Notes: a model not told the origin generated them from the sequence alone. 64,000 nt of DNA from an uncultured Clostridia bacterium (GCA_947168855.1 CAMVNO010000006.1:1-64000), one strand, 5' to 3'; shown: positions 29,456 to 38,207, counted from the first letter of the stretch. A program made the numbers and translations.

Positions 29456-30282
29456 AGTTTTTCAAGATGCACGAGCTCGGAAGCGATTTCGTGCTGTTCG
29501 ACGGCAGGGACGCCGAAGCGGTCGACTGGTCCGCGCTCGCCGGGAAGGTCTGCGACCGGCATACCGGCGTCGGGGCGGACGGCATGCTCGTTCTGCTGCG
29601 CTCCGCGATCGCGGACGTGCGCATGCGCTGCATCCGCCCGGACGGCTCGGAGACCGATCTGCGCGGCGACGGCATTCGCGCGTTCTCCCGCTACTGTTTT
29701 GAAAACGGCGTCGTGCGCGGAACGGCGTTTACCGTCGAGACCGGCGTAGGCGTGATGGAATCGCGCATCCTTCTGAAGGACGGCCGCACGGACGGCGTGC
29801 GCGTCGATATGGGCGAACCGATCCTCGACGCAAAGGACGTTCCCGTCCTTGTCGACGACCGCGCGATCGGCATGCTGCTGACCGTGCAGAACCGGTCGTT
29901 CTCCTTCTCCTCCGTCCGCTTCTGCGCGCCGCATACGATCGTGTTTGTCGACCGGATCAGTGAAGCCGATCTTCCAAAATACGGTCCGCTGATCGAATGC
30001 GACCCGCTGTTTCCCGAGCGCACGAACGTCGATTTTGTCGAGGTGCTCTCAAACGGACGGATCAAAATGCGCACCTGGAAACGCGGCGAGGGAGCTGTTC
30101 TCGCCTGCGGCACCGGCGCATGCGCCGCTGCGGTCGCCTGCGCGCTTTCCGGCAAGACCGACCGGACCGTTGCGGTCGAGATCGCGCTCGGCACGCTGCT
30201 TGTCGAATGGTCGGAAGCCGACGGGCACGTGTATCTGACCGGTCCGGCGGAAACGGTATTCTCCGGCGTGTGGAACAAGTAA
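29452..30282 (+). CDS. Diaminopimelate epimerase-like protein, first catalytic Cys replaced
   Basis: DapF fold signatures KFFKMHELGSDFV, RHTGVGADGMLVL, RPDGSETDLRGDGIRAFSRY, ACGTGACAAA; ATGA overlap with upstream gene. Confidence 0.85.
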   Translation: MKFFKMHELGSDFVLFDGRDAEAVDWSALAGKVCDRHTGVGADGMLVLLRSAIADVRMRCIRPDGSETDLRGDGIRAFSRYCFENGVVRGTAFTVETGVGVMESRILLKDGRTDGVRVDMGEPILDAKDVPVLVDDRAIGMLLTVQNRSFSFSSVRFCAPHTIVFVDRISEADLPKYGPLIECDPLFPERTNVDFVEVLSNGRIKMRTWKRGEGAVLACGTGACAAAVACALSGKTDRTVAVEIALGTLLVEWSEADGHVYLTGPAETVFSGVWNK

Positions 30283-30376
30283 GCCGATGGTTTGCGCAAA
30301 TGCGCGGACTTTTCTGCAACCGAACCCGGATATGACCGGTATTCTATATGAAATGACAAACAAAGGAGAACCCACC

Positions 30377-31345
30377 ATGAAACGGATCATCCCGATCGCA
30401 CTTGCTCTGCTGCTTCTCTGCGCCGTTTTCGGCTGCTCGGGCAAAGCCGCCGCGCGCGAAGACGCCTATTATTCTAACAGCGCCGGTCAGTACTATGCTG
30501 ACGCGGCGTACGAGCCGGAATATGAACCCGAGCCCGCACCTATGGAAGCGGCATACGGCTTTGGCGAAGAATCCAAGACAAGCGCAAGCCAGTCCCCCGC
30601 GCTTTCGAACCGCAAGATCATCCGCAACGCGGATCTGACCGTGGAAACGCTGCAATTCGACGCTTTCCTCAATCAGCTTGCCGCATTCGTCGGCTCGTTC
30701 GGCGGCTATGTGGAATCCAGCAGCATCGGCGAGCGCGGATACCGCAACGGGCAGCAGCTCCATTACGCGTACTATACGATCCGTGTTCCGGCGGAACAGC
30801 TCGACGCGTTCCTGAACACGGTCTCCGATCTCGGCAACGTGATCTCTCTGAACACGGGACTGCGCGATGTTACGACGAACTATGTGGATTCCGAAAAGCA
30901 CCTCGAATCCCTGCGCATCGAGCAGCAGGCACTTTTGGATATCCTCGCCAAGGCGGAAACCGTCGAGGACATCATCACCGTGCAGGACCGTCTGACCTAT
31001 GTGCGCTACGAGATCGAGTCGTATGAAGCGATCCTGCGCACCTACGACGACCAGATCGCGCTGTCCTCCGTTTCGATCACCGTCAACGAAGTCGAGCGCG
31101 AAACGCCGGTCGAAAAGGAAACCTTCGGGCAGGAAGTCTCCCGCCGGTTCAACGAGAGCCTTTCGGACATCGGCGACAGCTGCAAGAACTTTGCCGCGGG
31201 ATTTTTGGGCAACTCACCGATCATTTTTGTGACGATCCTGATCCTCGGCGCGATCGTGCTGGTTGTCGTGCTCATCATCAGGGGCGTGAAGAAGCGTTAC
31301 GCAAAGAAGCAGGCAAAGGCGCAGAACAACGTCCCGAAAGAATAA
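30377..31345 (+). CDS. DUF4349 domain lipoprotein
   Basis: Lipobox LLLLCAVFGC; RKIIRNADLTVETLQFDAFLNQL...GGYVESSSIG...VTTNYVDSEKHLESLRIEQQALLDIL; C-terminal TM. Confidence 0.82.
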   Translation: MKRIIPIALALLLLCAVFGCSGKAAAREDAYYSNSAGQYYADAAYEPEYEPEPAPMEAAYGFGEESKTSASQSPALSNRKIIRNADLTVETLQFDAFLNQLAAFVGSFGGYVESSSIGERGYRNGQQLHYAYYTIRVPAEQLDAFLNTVSDLGNVISLNTGLRDVTTNYVDSEKHLESLRIEQQALLDILAKAETVEDIITVQDRLTYVRYEIESYEAILRTYDDQIALSSVSITVNEVERETPVEKETFGQEVSRRFNESLSDIGDSCKNFAAGFLGNSPIIFVTILILGAIVLVVVLIIRGVKKRYAKKQAKAQNNVPKE

Positions 31346-31376
31346 CCTCCATCCTCTGTCCTCCCCTACATGCCAA

Positions 31377-31652
31377 GAAGCGACCCGGTTTCCGGGTCGC
31401 TTCGGACTGTCGTAAAAGGGGGCTGATCGTTTGCGGCGAGGAAATATAAAGGAATACTTGTCGGAAGAAAAGGCGTTATTTGCGCCTTTTCTTTTTATTG
31501 GTTCGCCGCAAACTATCCGCGTTTTCGCTCGTCGCATACCTAAGTATAGCTCCTCGCAAAGAACGCGAATTCTGTCCACCTTCCCGACAGCCTGATTCAG
31601 CGTGTCAAAAAGCTTTTGACACGCTGAAGCGACCCGGTTTCCGGGTCGCTTC
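31377..31652. repeat. Composite inverted-repeat element bounded by two identical 27-bp hairpins
   Basis: GAAGCGACCCGGTTTCCGGGTCGCTTC at 31377-31403 and 31626-31652; CAGCGTGTCAAAA/TTTTGACACGCTG at 31598-31626; 11-bp IR gtttgcggcga (31429) / tcgccgcaaac (31503); AAAAGGCG..CGCCTTTT terminator. Confidence 0.9.
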
Positions 31653-31665
31653 GCTGTATTTTAGG

Positions 31666-32082
31666 TTACGCGCGGAAGACGCGCAAAAAGAGGCAGTAGG
31701 CGGCAAGCAGTCCGAAGGCAAGCCCGAGGAGCAGCCCGGCAGCCGCCGAGGGCAGACCGCGCTTTTCGGGGCTCTGGATGCGGGCAAGGATGCCCAGAAA
31801 GCCGAAGCAGCAGGCAAGCGGCGCGCAGAAGAACGTCGCCGCCGCGGTGCCGTACAGGATGCGAAGATCGAAGCCTATGAGCTTTCCCAAAAGCGTCAGC
31901 ATGCCGAATACGAACGTCGCAGCGCCGAACAGAAGCGCCGCCGCGCTGCGCCGGCAGGTTTTGCGCTCCGCCTCGGGCAGAGTCGGCTCCGGCTGTTCGG
32001 GGATCTCGAAGGTCGTGCCGCAGAAGGGACACGTCCGGATCTCCGCGTTTTCAAGCGGTTTTCCGCATTCAGGACAGAACAT
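31666..32082 (-). CDS. Zinc-ribbon membrane protein
   Basis: MFCPECGKPLENAEIRTCPFCGTTFE plus TM segments. Confidence 0.75.
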   Translation of the reverse strand: MFCPECGKPLENAEIRTCPFCGTTFEIPEQPEPTLPEAERKTCRRSAAALLFGAATFVFGMLTLLGKLIGFDLRILYGTAAATFFCAPLACCFGFLGILARIQSPEKRGLPSAAAGLLLGLAFGLLAAYCLFLRVFRA

Positions 32083-32698
32083 GGTCGGCTTCCTTTCGCG
32101 CCTTGTTGCGCTTTCTCACAAGCATCAGCACATACCACAGGATGACGAGCACCTGGAACACAGCGGCGACCATGAAGAGCATGGCGACCTTTTGGATGCC
32201 GCCGATCACGACGAACGAGATGTAGATCGCGCCGCACAGGGTCCAGACGAGCCCGGACACCGAAAGCGCCTGCCAAAGGAGATTGCTCCACTTGTGGCTG
32301 AACACAACGAGCAGGATCATGCTGACCGGGATCGCGTAAATGAACGCAAGCCAGCCCACCCGGACCTTTGCAAGATAGCAGATGAAGAAGCCGATCGCGG
32401 CGATAAAGAACACGAGCCCGATCGAGATCAGCGTGATGATGATATGGCGGCTTTTCTGCTCCGCCTGCGAGCGGACCAGCGGTCCCTCGCGCAGGAACGA
32501 ATCGAGCGGCACGTCATAGAGATCGGCAAGCTTGCACAGCACCAGAAGGTCCGGCATGCCGTCTCCCCGCTCCCATTTCGAGATGGATTTATCCGAGTAA
32601 TTCAGCTTCTCGGCAAGCTCCGCCTGCGTAAGCCCCGCGCGTTTGCGGTATGCCGTCAGCTTTTCCGCAAGCACGGTGCGGATTCTGTTTTCTTCCAT
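32069..32698 (-). CDS. XRE family HTH regulator with C-terminal membrane domain
   Basis: LTAYRKRAGLTQAELAEKLNYSDKSISKWERGDGMPDLLVLCKLADLYDVPLDSFL followed by several TM helices. Confidence 0.88.
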   Translation of the reverse strand: MEENRIRTVLAEKLTAYRKRAGLTQAELAEKLNYSDKSISKWERGDGMPDLLVLCKLADLYDVPLDSFLREGPLVRSQAEQKSRHIIITLISIGLVFFIAAIGFFICYLAKVRVGWLAFIYAIPVSMILLVVFSHKWSNLLWQALSVSGLVWTLCGAIYISFVVIGGIQKVAMLFMVAAVFQVLVILWYVLMLVRKRNKARKEADHVLS

Positions 32699-33200
32699 AT
32701 TGAACCTCAAAACGCCCTGTCCGTCTGGATTCTACCCACAGTAGAGCCGTCATTCTCCATCTCTACCCAAGCGTTTTCGGGCGGCAGCCGCCTGCTCCTT
32801 CGGAATAGGGTGTATCATTTTCACGGTGTGTCTATTATAATGGCAGATCGGATCGATTGCAAGAGCGAATTGCGTCAAACGAAGGTCGCAAATGCAAAAA
32901 AACCGTGTCTTTTCCCGTTTCGACGATTCGATTCCGCCGGGAAGCTGTCGTTCCGCATCGGACTGATCCCGCCTTGCCTGAAAACCGGCGCGAAAACGCG
33001 CCGTGCCGCTATTTTGTGCCGGAATATGCAGCAATCCGCTTATTCTATACATTTTCTGTATAAAAATTCCGTTTTTTCTTGCTTTTTTCGTATGTTTATG
33101 AGATAATATATTCGGCAGGTTGCTCCGATCCGAGGGACAGCATCACGCTTTGGGGGAAGCGCGGACCGATCCGCCGCAAACTGATAACGGAGGAAATCAT

Positions 33201-34493
33201 ATGGAAACAACCCAACCGAAAAAGAAACGTTCCCTGCTGCCGCTGTGGATTCTGATCGGCATGTTCGCAGGCATCCTGGTAGGACTTTTGTGCCTGTGGC
33301 TCCCGAACTGGTTCAACCATCCGGAATGGAAAGAGCCGATGGTCAATTTCACGACGAACTGGCTGAAGCCGATCGGCGACATCTACATCAACCTGCTGAA
33401 GTTTTTGATCGTCCCTGTCGTTCTGATCTCGATCACCGCGGGCGTCATCTCGCTGGGCGACCTCAAGAAGGTCGGCAGCATCGGCATCAAGACCTTCCTC
33501 TACTACCTCTGCACGACCGCGATCGCCGTCGTCGTCGGTCTTGTGATCGTCAATTTCTTCAAGGGATCGTTCCCCGCGCTGCCGGGCGCAAACCTCACCG
33601 AGCTTGAATATCAGGCAAAGGAAGCGCCGAAGGTAATGGACGTCATCAAGGGCATCTTCCCCGATAACGCCCTGAAGCCGCTCGTCAACGCAGACATGCT
33701 GCCGGTCATCTGCATCGCGATCTTCCTCGGCGCGGGCATCCTTGCCGTCGGCAAGAAGGCCGATCCGATCACGAACCTGGTCAACGCCGCGAACGAAGTC
33801 GTCATCAAGATCCTCATGATGATCATCAAGATCACGCCGATCGGCGTCTTCTGCCTGATGGCGAATGTCGTTGCGGTCAACGGTCCGATGATCATCGGCT
33901 CGCTTGCGCTGGTCATCGGCGTCGCGTATCTCGCCTATCTCGTACACATCATCGTCGTGTACGGTCTCAGCATGCAGTTTCTGAGCCGCATGAACCCGTT
34001 CAAGTTCTTCCGCGGCATGATGCCCGCGATGATCACGGCGTTCACCACCACGTCCTCGAACGCCACGCTGCCGGTCAACCTCGAATGCTGCACGGAGCTC
34101 GGCGCGGATAAGGGCGTCACGTCCTTCGTTCTGCCGCTCGGCGCAACGATCAACATGGACGGCACCGCGATCTATCAAGCGGTCGCCGCGGTCTTCATCG
34201 CAAGCTGCTACGGCATGAACCTGACGTTCGGACAAATGGCGCAGATCGTTCTGACCGCCGTGCTCGCCTCCATCGGCACCGCGGGCGTTTCCGGCGCGGG
34301 TCCGATCATGCTTGCCATGGTCCTTGCGCAGATCGGCGTTCCGGTCGAGGGCATCGCGCTGATCATCGGCGTCGACAAGATCTTCGACATGGGCCGCACC
34401 ACGCTGAACATCACGGGCGACGCGACCTGCGCGATCTGGATCTCACGTCTCGAACAGCGCAAAGCCGCAAAGAAAGCCGTAAAGCAGTTGTAA
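33201..34493 (+). CDS. Dicarboxylate/amino acid:cation symporter (DAACS family)
   Basis: TTSSNATLPVNLECC...FVLPLGATINMDGTAIYQAVAAVFIA...DMGRTTLNITGDATCAI. Confidence 0.95.
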   Translation: METTQPKKKRSLLPLWILIGMFAGILVGLLCLWLPNWFNHPEWKEPMVNFTTNWLKPIGDIYINLLKFLIVPVVLISITAGVISLGDLKKVGSIGIKTFLYYLCTTAIAVVVGLVIVNFFKGSFPALPGANLTELEYQAKEAPKVMDVIKGIFPDNALKPLVNADMLPVICIAIFLGAGILAVGKKADPITNLVNAANEVVIKILMMIIKITPIGVFCLMANVVAVNGPMIIGSLALVIGVAYLAYLVHIIVVYGLSMQFLSRMNPFKFFRGMMPAMITAFTTTSSNATLPVNLECCTELGADKGVTSFVLPLGATINMDGTAIYQAVAAVFIASCYGMNLTFGQMAQIVLTAVLASIGTAGVSGAGPIMLAMVLAQIGVPVEGIALIIGVDKIFDMGRTTLNITGDATCAIWISRLEQRKAAKKAVKQL

Positions 34494-34549
34494 TTTCCCA
34501 AACGACGAACGGCACGGAAGCGCTTCCGTGCCGTTTTTGTATGCGGAGC

Positions 34550-35728
34550 TCAGTCCGCGTAGTTGTTGAAATAGTTCTGCACGAGCACGATCGGCGTGCC
34601 CTTGTCGCCGCTGCCGCTCGTGAGGTCGCACAGCGAGCCGATGAGGTCGGTCAGCCGTCTCGGCGTGGTGCCCTGCGAATCCATCCGTCCCTTGAGGTCC
34701 TTTTCCTTCTCACGGATGCGGGCGCGGATCGCCGCGGTCAGCTCCTCGCCGGACAGCGCCTTGAACTCATTGTCCGCAAGGTACTTGAGCTTCAGCTCGT
34801 TCGGAAGACCGATCAGCCCGTCGGTAAAGCCCGGGGAAACGACCGGGTCCGCAAGCTCCCAGATCTTGCCGACCGGATCCTTGAACGCACCGTCGCCGTA
34901 AACCATCGCCTCGACGCGCACGCCCGTGCGGACAAGCATCTCGCGCTGGATCGCAAACGCAACCTCCTGCGCGTTTTTCGGGAAGAGCTTCACGACGTTC
35001 TCCGTCGCCTTGTTTGAACCCAGAAGACCGTAATCCGGCTGATAGCCGCTGCCGTTTCTCGACGCGTTCATGATGCCGCACAGCGTCAGCACGCGCTTTG
35101 CGCCGGCCTTCTGCAGTCTGCGCGCCGTCCGCTCACGCTCGTGGATGTTGCTGACGAGCACGCTGTCGGTATACCGGAGGATCGCGGTCGGATCGTTCGC
35201 CAGAAGGATCTCCGCCTCTGCGCCCTCCTCCTCGATCAGCGAGCGATAGTAGGCAAGGTAGTTCACGCCCGTGAACGGGTGGCACGGATCGCCGAACTTT
35301 TCGACAAACTCCGCTTCCGTGAACACGTCGGCGTACGGATTGACGCCCGCGTCGAAGAGCGCGTCCTCGTCGATCAGATGGTTGCCTTCCTCATCCGCCG
35401 GGTACGAAAGCTGTACAACGACCTTCTTCGCCCCGCGCGCAATGCCTCTGAGGCAGATCGCAAACCGGTTGCGGCTCATGATCGGGAATACCACGCCGAT
35501 CGTGTCGCCGAGCTTCTCATTGACGTCTGCGGAGATGTCGTCCACCGTGCAGTAGTTGCCGTCCGCGCGCGCCACGACCGCCTCCGTCACCGCGATCACG
35601 TCGCGCTCATGCAGCGTAAAGCCGTCCTTGCGCATTGCCTCGCAAACCGAATCCGCAACGATCTTCACGATGTCGTCGCCCTCGCGGATGATCGGCGCCT
35701 TCACGCCTCTTGAAATCGTTCCTGCCAT
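34550..35728 (-). CDS. CofE-like (coenzyme F420-0:L-glutamate ligase family) protein
   Basis: IIREGDDIVKIVADSV...ERDVIAVTEAVVARADGNY...GVVFPIMSRNRFAICLRGIARGAKKVVVQLSYPADEEGN. Confidence 0.6.
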   Translation of the reverse strand: MAGTISRGVKAPIIREGDDIVKIVADSVCEAMRKDGFTLHERDVIAVTEAVVARADGNYCTVDDISADVNEKLGDTIGVVFPIMSRNRFAICLRGIARGAKKVVVQLSYPADEEGNHLIDEDALFDAGVNPYADVFTEAEFVEKFGDPCHPFTGVNYLAYYRSLIEEEGAEAEILLANDPTAILRYTDSVLVSNIHERERTARRLQKAGAKRVLTLCGIMNASRNGSGYQPDYGLLGSNKATENVVKLFPKNAQEVAFAIQREMLVRTGVRVEAMVYGDGAFKDPVGKIWELADPVVSPGFTDGLIGLPNELKLKYLADNEFKALSGEELTAAIRARIREKEKDLKGRMDSQGTTPRRLTDLIGSLCDLTSGSGDKGTPIVLVQNYFNNYAD

Positions 35729-35850
35729 AAAAAGTCCTCCCTTCAGAGATGCAAAAAACAAAATATACAGTACAAAAAAACGGCGTATTTGTCAAGAATA
35801 ATCTGCGCTCGGCGCAAAGAAAAAGAGCGCTGCCGCGCTCGGAACGGTTC

Positions 35851-36345
35851 TCAGTTCGCGCCGACCAGCGGAAGGAAATTCGACTCGTCCGTGTCCGTCG
35901 CCGCCGCCAGTTCTGCAACCAGCACCTGCCGTGCGGTGAGGTACATCTTTCGCTCGCCCGCAGAAAGCCCGCGTTCGCGGTCTCTGCGCATCAGGCACTT
36001 GACCACGTCCGCAACCACCATGATGTCGCCGCCGCGCAGCTTGTCGAGATTGTCGCGATAGCGCTGATTCCAGTTGTCGCTTTCCTCGGAGCAGTCGCCG
36101 TTCTGCAGAAAGCCGACGACCTTTTCACAGGTCTTTTCGTCCGCCAGCGCGCGAAGACCCACCTCCGCCGCCCGCTTCACGGGAACCATCGCCGTCATGC
36201 GGCCGATGGTGAACCGCAGGCGATAGTACTGCGCCGTTTCATCCAGAATGGTTTGTTCTTCGATCGCTTCCACCACGCCGACGCCGTGCATCGGATAGCA
36301 GACGAGATCCCCGATACTGAACACCGGATTTCCCTCCTTGAACAT
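35851..36345 (-). CDS. CarD family transcriptional regulator
   Basis: MFKEGNPVFSIGDLVCYPMHGVGVVEAIEEQTI...MTAMVPVKRAAEVGLR. Confidence 0.9.
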   Translation of the reverse strand: MFKEGNPVFSIGDLVCYPMHGVGVVEAIEEQTILDETAQYYRLRFTIGRMTAMVPVKRAAEVGLRALADEKTCEKVVGFLQNGDCSEESDNWNQRYRDNLDKLRGGDIMVVADVVKCLMRRDRERGLSAGERKMYLTARQVLVAELAAATDTDESNFLPLVGAN

Positions 36346-36439
36346 TTTCTCAAATATATTATAACGGACAAAAAGGGCTCCTGTCAAATAAAAAATACAC
36401 AATACCATAAGAAAGTTTCTCTGTCAAGCACTTTTTCGG

Positions 36440-36466
36440 CATTAAAAAAGCGCCGGAAAGCCGGCG
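36440..36466 (-). terminator. Terminator of the radical SAM operon
   Basis: Minus strand TTGCGCCGGCTTTCCGGCGCTTTTTT. Confidence 0.85.
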
Positions 36467-36484
36467 CAATGGTCGATCGGCGGG

Positions 36485-37564
36485 TCAATCCAGCGGATCG
36501 TCCCGGTAATTCTTGAGAAACCGCTCGCTTCCCCGCGCATAAAGCCGCGCGGCAAGCCCGTCCGCAATCGGGATCAGAATGCGCTCGTGCTCGCACTGCA
36601 CCGGCGCGACCTCGTGCATGCTGCCGGTCAGCGAGAAGTTCAGGCAGGCGCAATGGTGTCGGCAGCGATCCGCGATCGCGCAGCCCTCGCAGTCCGGCTC
36701 CGGATCGAGCGACATGCGATAGATCGCGCGCTGCTTCTCCCGGTCGATCCCGGTTTCGACGTCGCCCATCCGGTAATCCGGATTGTCCAGAAACTGATTG
36801 CACGGATAGATCGCTCCGTCCGGCGCGATCGACGGCTGCCGCATGCCGAGCTTGCACTCGAGGCACGGACGATCGTTCAGATACGCCGCGATCTTGGACA
36901 GGAAATTCAGATACCGAAGCGGACGCGCGTCGTCAAAATGTGCCTCCATGATCTCCGCGATCCGCGCGTACTGCCGTTTGAGCTCGGCCATCGAATCGTC
37001 GTCCCATCCGGCGTCCGGGCGATAATCGATCGCCGTATTGATCCGCGAAAAACCGCGTGCATAGAGCCACTCAACCGACTCCGCCATTCTCCCGACGGTC
37101 GACGGCATGACCGTCTGCATCGCGACCGCGTTCGGCTGATATTTGAGCAGCAGGTCGACGATCGGCTCAAGCCGCGCCATCGTGGGCTTTCCGTCGCGTG
37201 TGACGCGCTGAGCGTCCTGCAGAAGCCCGTCGTGCGAGAGGGCGATCTCCAGCGCATGCTCGTTTGCAAAGCGCAGAAACGCCTCGTCAAGAAGCGTGCC
37301 GTTGGTCGTCATCTTGAACCGGATCTCCGCGCCGGCCGCCCTCGCCCTTTCAACGGCATACCGACAGACGGCTTCGACCGTGGCGCGCTCCAGCATCGGC
37401 TCGCCGCCGAACAGCGAAAAGCCGTTCTTCTCATGCCCGAACGAGAACGCCAGATCGACGGCTTTTTTTGCCGTCTGCTCCGTCATGCGGCGCTTCGCGT
37501 GCGTTTCGTAACAATAACGGCAGGCCAAATTACAGTCTGCCGTCAAATGCAAGGTGAAATTCAT
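36485..37564 (-). CDS. Radical SAM/SPASM peptide-maturase-like enzyme
   Basis: CNLACRYC (CxxxCxxC), SLFGGEPML, SPASM cysteines CLECKLGMRQPSIAPDGAIYPCNQF...CEGCAIADRCRHHCACLNFS...CEHER; 9 bp after the peptide A stop. Confidence 0.9.
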   Translation of the reverse strand: MNFTLHLTADCNLACRYCYETHAKRRMTEQTAKKAVDLAFSFGHEKNGFSLFGGEPMLERATVEAVCRYAVERARAAGAEIRFKMTTNGTLLDEAFLRFANEHALEIALSHDGLLQDAQRVTRDGKPTMARLEPIVDLLLKYQPNAVAMQTVMPSTVGRMAESVEWLYARGFSRINTAIDYRPDAGWDDDSMAELKRQYARIAEIMEAHFDDARPLRYLNFLSKIAAYLNDRPCLECKLGMRQPSIAPDGAIYPCNQFLDNPDYRMGDVETGIDREKQRAIYRMSLDPEPDCEGCAIADRCRHHCACLNFSLTGSMHEVAPVQCEHERILIPIADGLAARLYARGSERFLKNYRDDPLD

Positions 37565-37573
37565 AGTCGCTCC

Positions 37574-37915
37574 TCACGGTTCCGGCGTGTCTTCCGGCAC
37601 GGCGATTTTGCCCTGCAGCGCGGGCTCCTCGCGGCCGTCCGAATCGTCCGATCCGTCCATGATGATGTCGCCGTTCTCGTCGACGGCAGGCTCGCCCTCG
37701 AGACGCGGTTCCGGCGTCGGCTCGTCGATCATAGTCTCGCCGTCAAGCACGAGCTCGTCGGTCGGCGTCGGTTCCGCCATGATCCCGCCCATGATCTTCA
37801 GATCGCACCCGGTCGTGCCGGCAATCGCAACGGCAGCCGCAGTCGTGAGGATCGCGCCCTTCAGGATCTTTTTCGGGTAATTCGGCTTGTATGCGCCGAC
37901 TTTGCTTTGTTTCAT
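37574..37915 (-). CDS. Small putative RiPP precursor A (113 aa)
   Basis: MKQSKVGAYKPNYPKKILKGAILTTAAAVAIAGTTGCDLKIMGG...ELVLDGETMIDEPTPEPRLEGEPAVDENGD...PALQGKIAVPEDTPEP; RBS GGGAGGAG. Confidence 0.7.
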   Translation of the reverse strand: MKQSKVGAYKPNYPKKILKGAILTTAAAVAIAGTTGCDLKIMGGIMAEPTPTDELVLDGETMIDEPTPEPRLEGEPAVDENGDIIMDGSDDSDGREEPALQGKIAVPEDTPEP

Positions 37916-37916
37916 G

Positions 37917-38207
37917 TTATTCTCCTCCCGGCGGTTCAAGGATCGCCACGTCGCCCGAAAGCATCAGTTCCTCCGGCTCCGGCGTCGGTTCGTACGCAAC
38001 ATAGCCTTCTGTCTGCAGCTCCTCCGGCGGAACGGTCTCCTCAACGCCGGGCTCCTCCATCGGCACGATCCCGCTGGTCTGGACCTCAACGAAGCGGCAG
38101 CCCGCGGCGGTACCCATCGCAATCAGCGCGGCAGCCGCAAGCGTGACGCCCTTAAGCGCCTTTTTCGGGTATTTCGGCTGATAATCGGTAAGCTTTTGCT
38201 GTTTCAC
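37917..38207 (-). CDS. Small putative RiPP precursor B (96 aa, GTG start)
   Basis: (V)KQQKLTDYQPKYPKKALKGVTLAAAALIAMGTAAGCRFVEV...ELQTEGYVAYEPTPEPEELMLSGDVAILEPPGGE; RBS AAAGGAG; leader paralogous to peptide A. Confidence 0.68.
   Translation of the reverse strand: MKQQKLTDYQPKYPKKALKGVTLAAAALIAMGTAAGCRFVEVQTSGIVPMEEPGVEETVPPEELQTEGYVAYEPTPEPEELMLSGDVAILEPPGGE

Noticed and set aside
32750-33052. 100-aa minus-strand ORF in the XRE/symporter intergenic region
   Set aside because: No RBS or domain signature; lies in an AT-richer promoter region between divergent genes.
37574-38207. Interpretation of the two small peptides as ordinary lipoproteins
   Set aside because: Cannot be excluded, but tight operonic spacing with a SPASM radical SAM enzyme, a conserved leader beyond a generic signal peptide and repeated tail motifs favour a modified-peptide reading.
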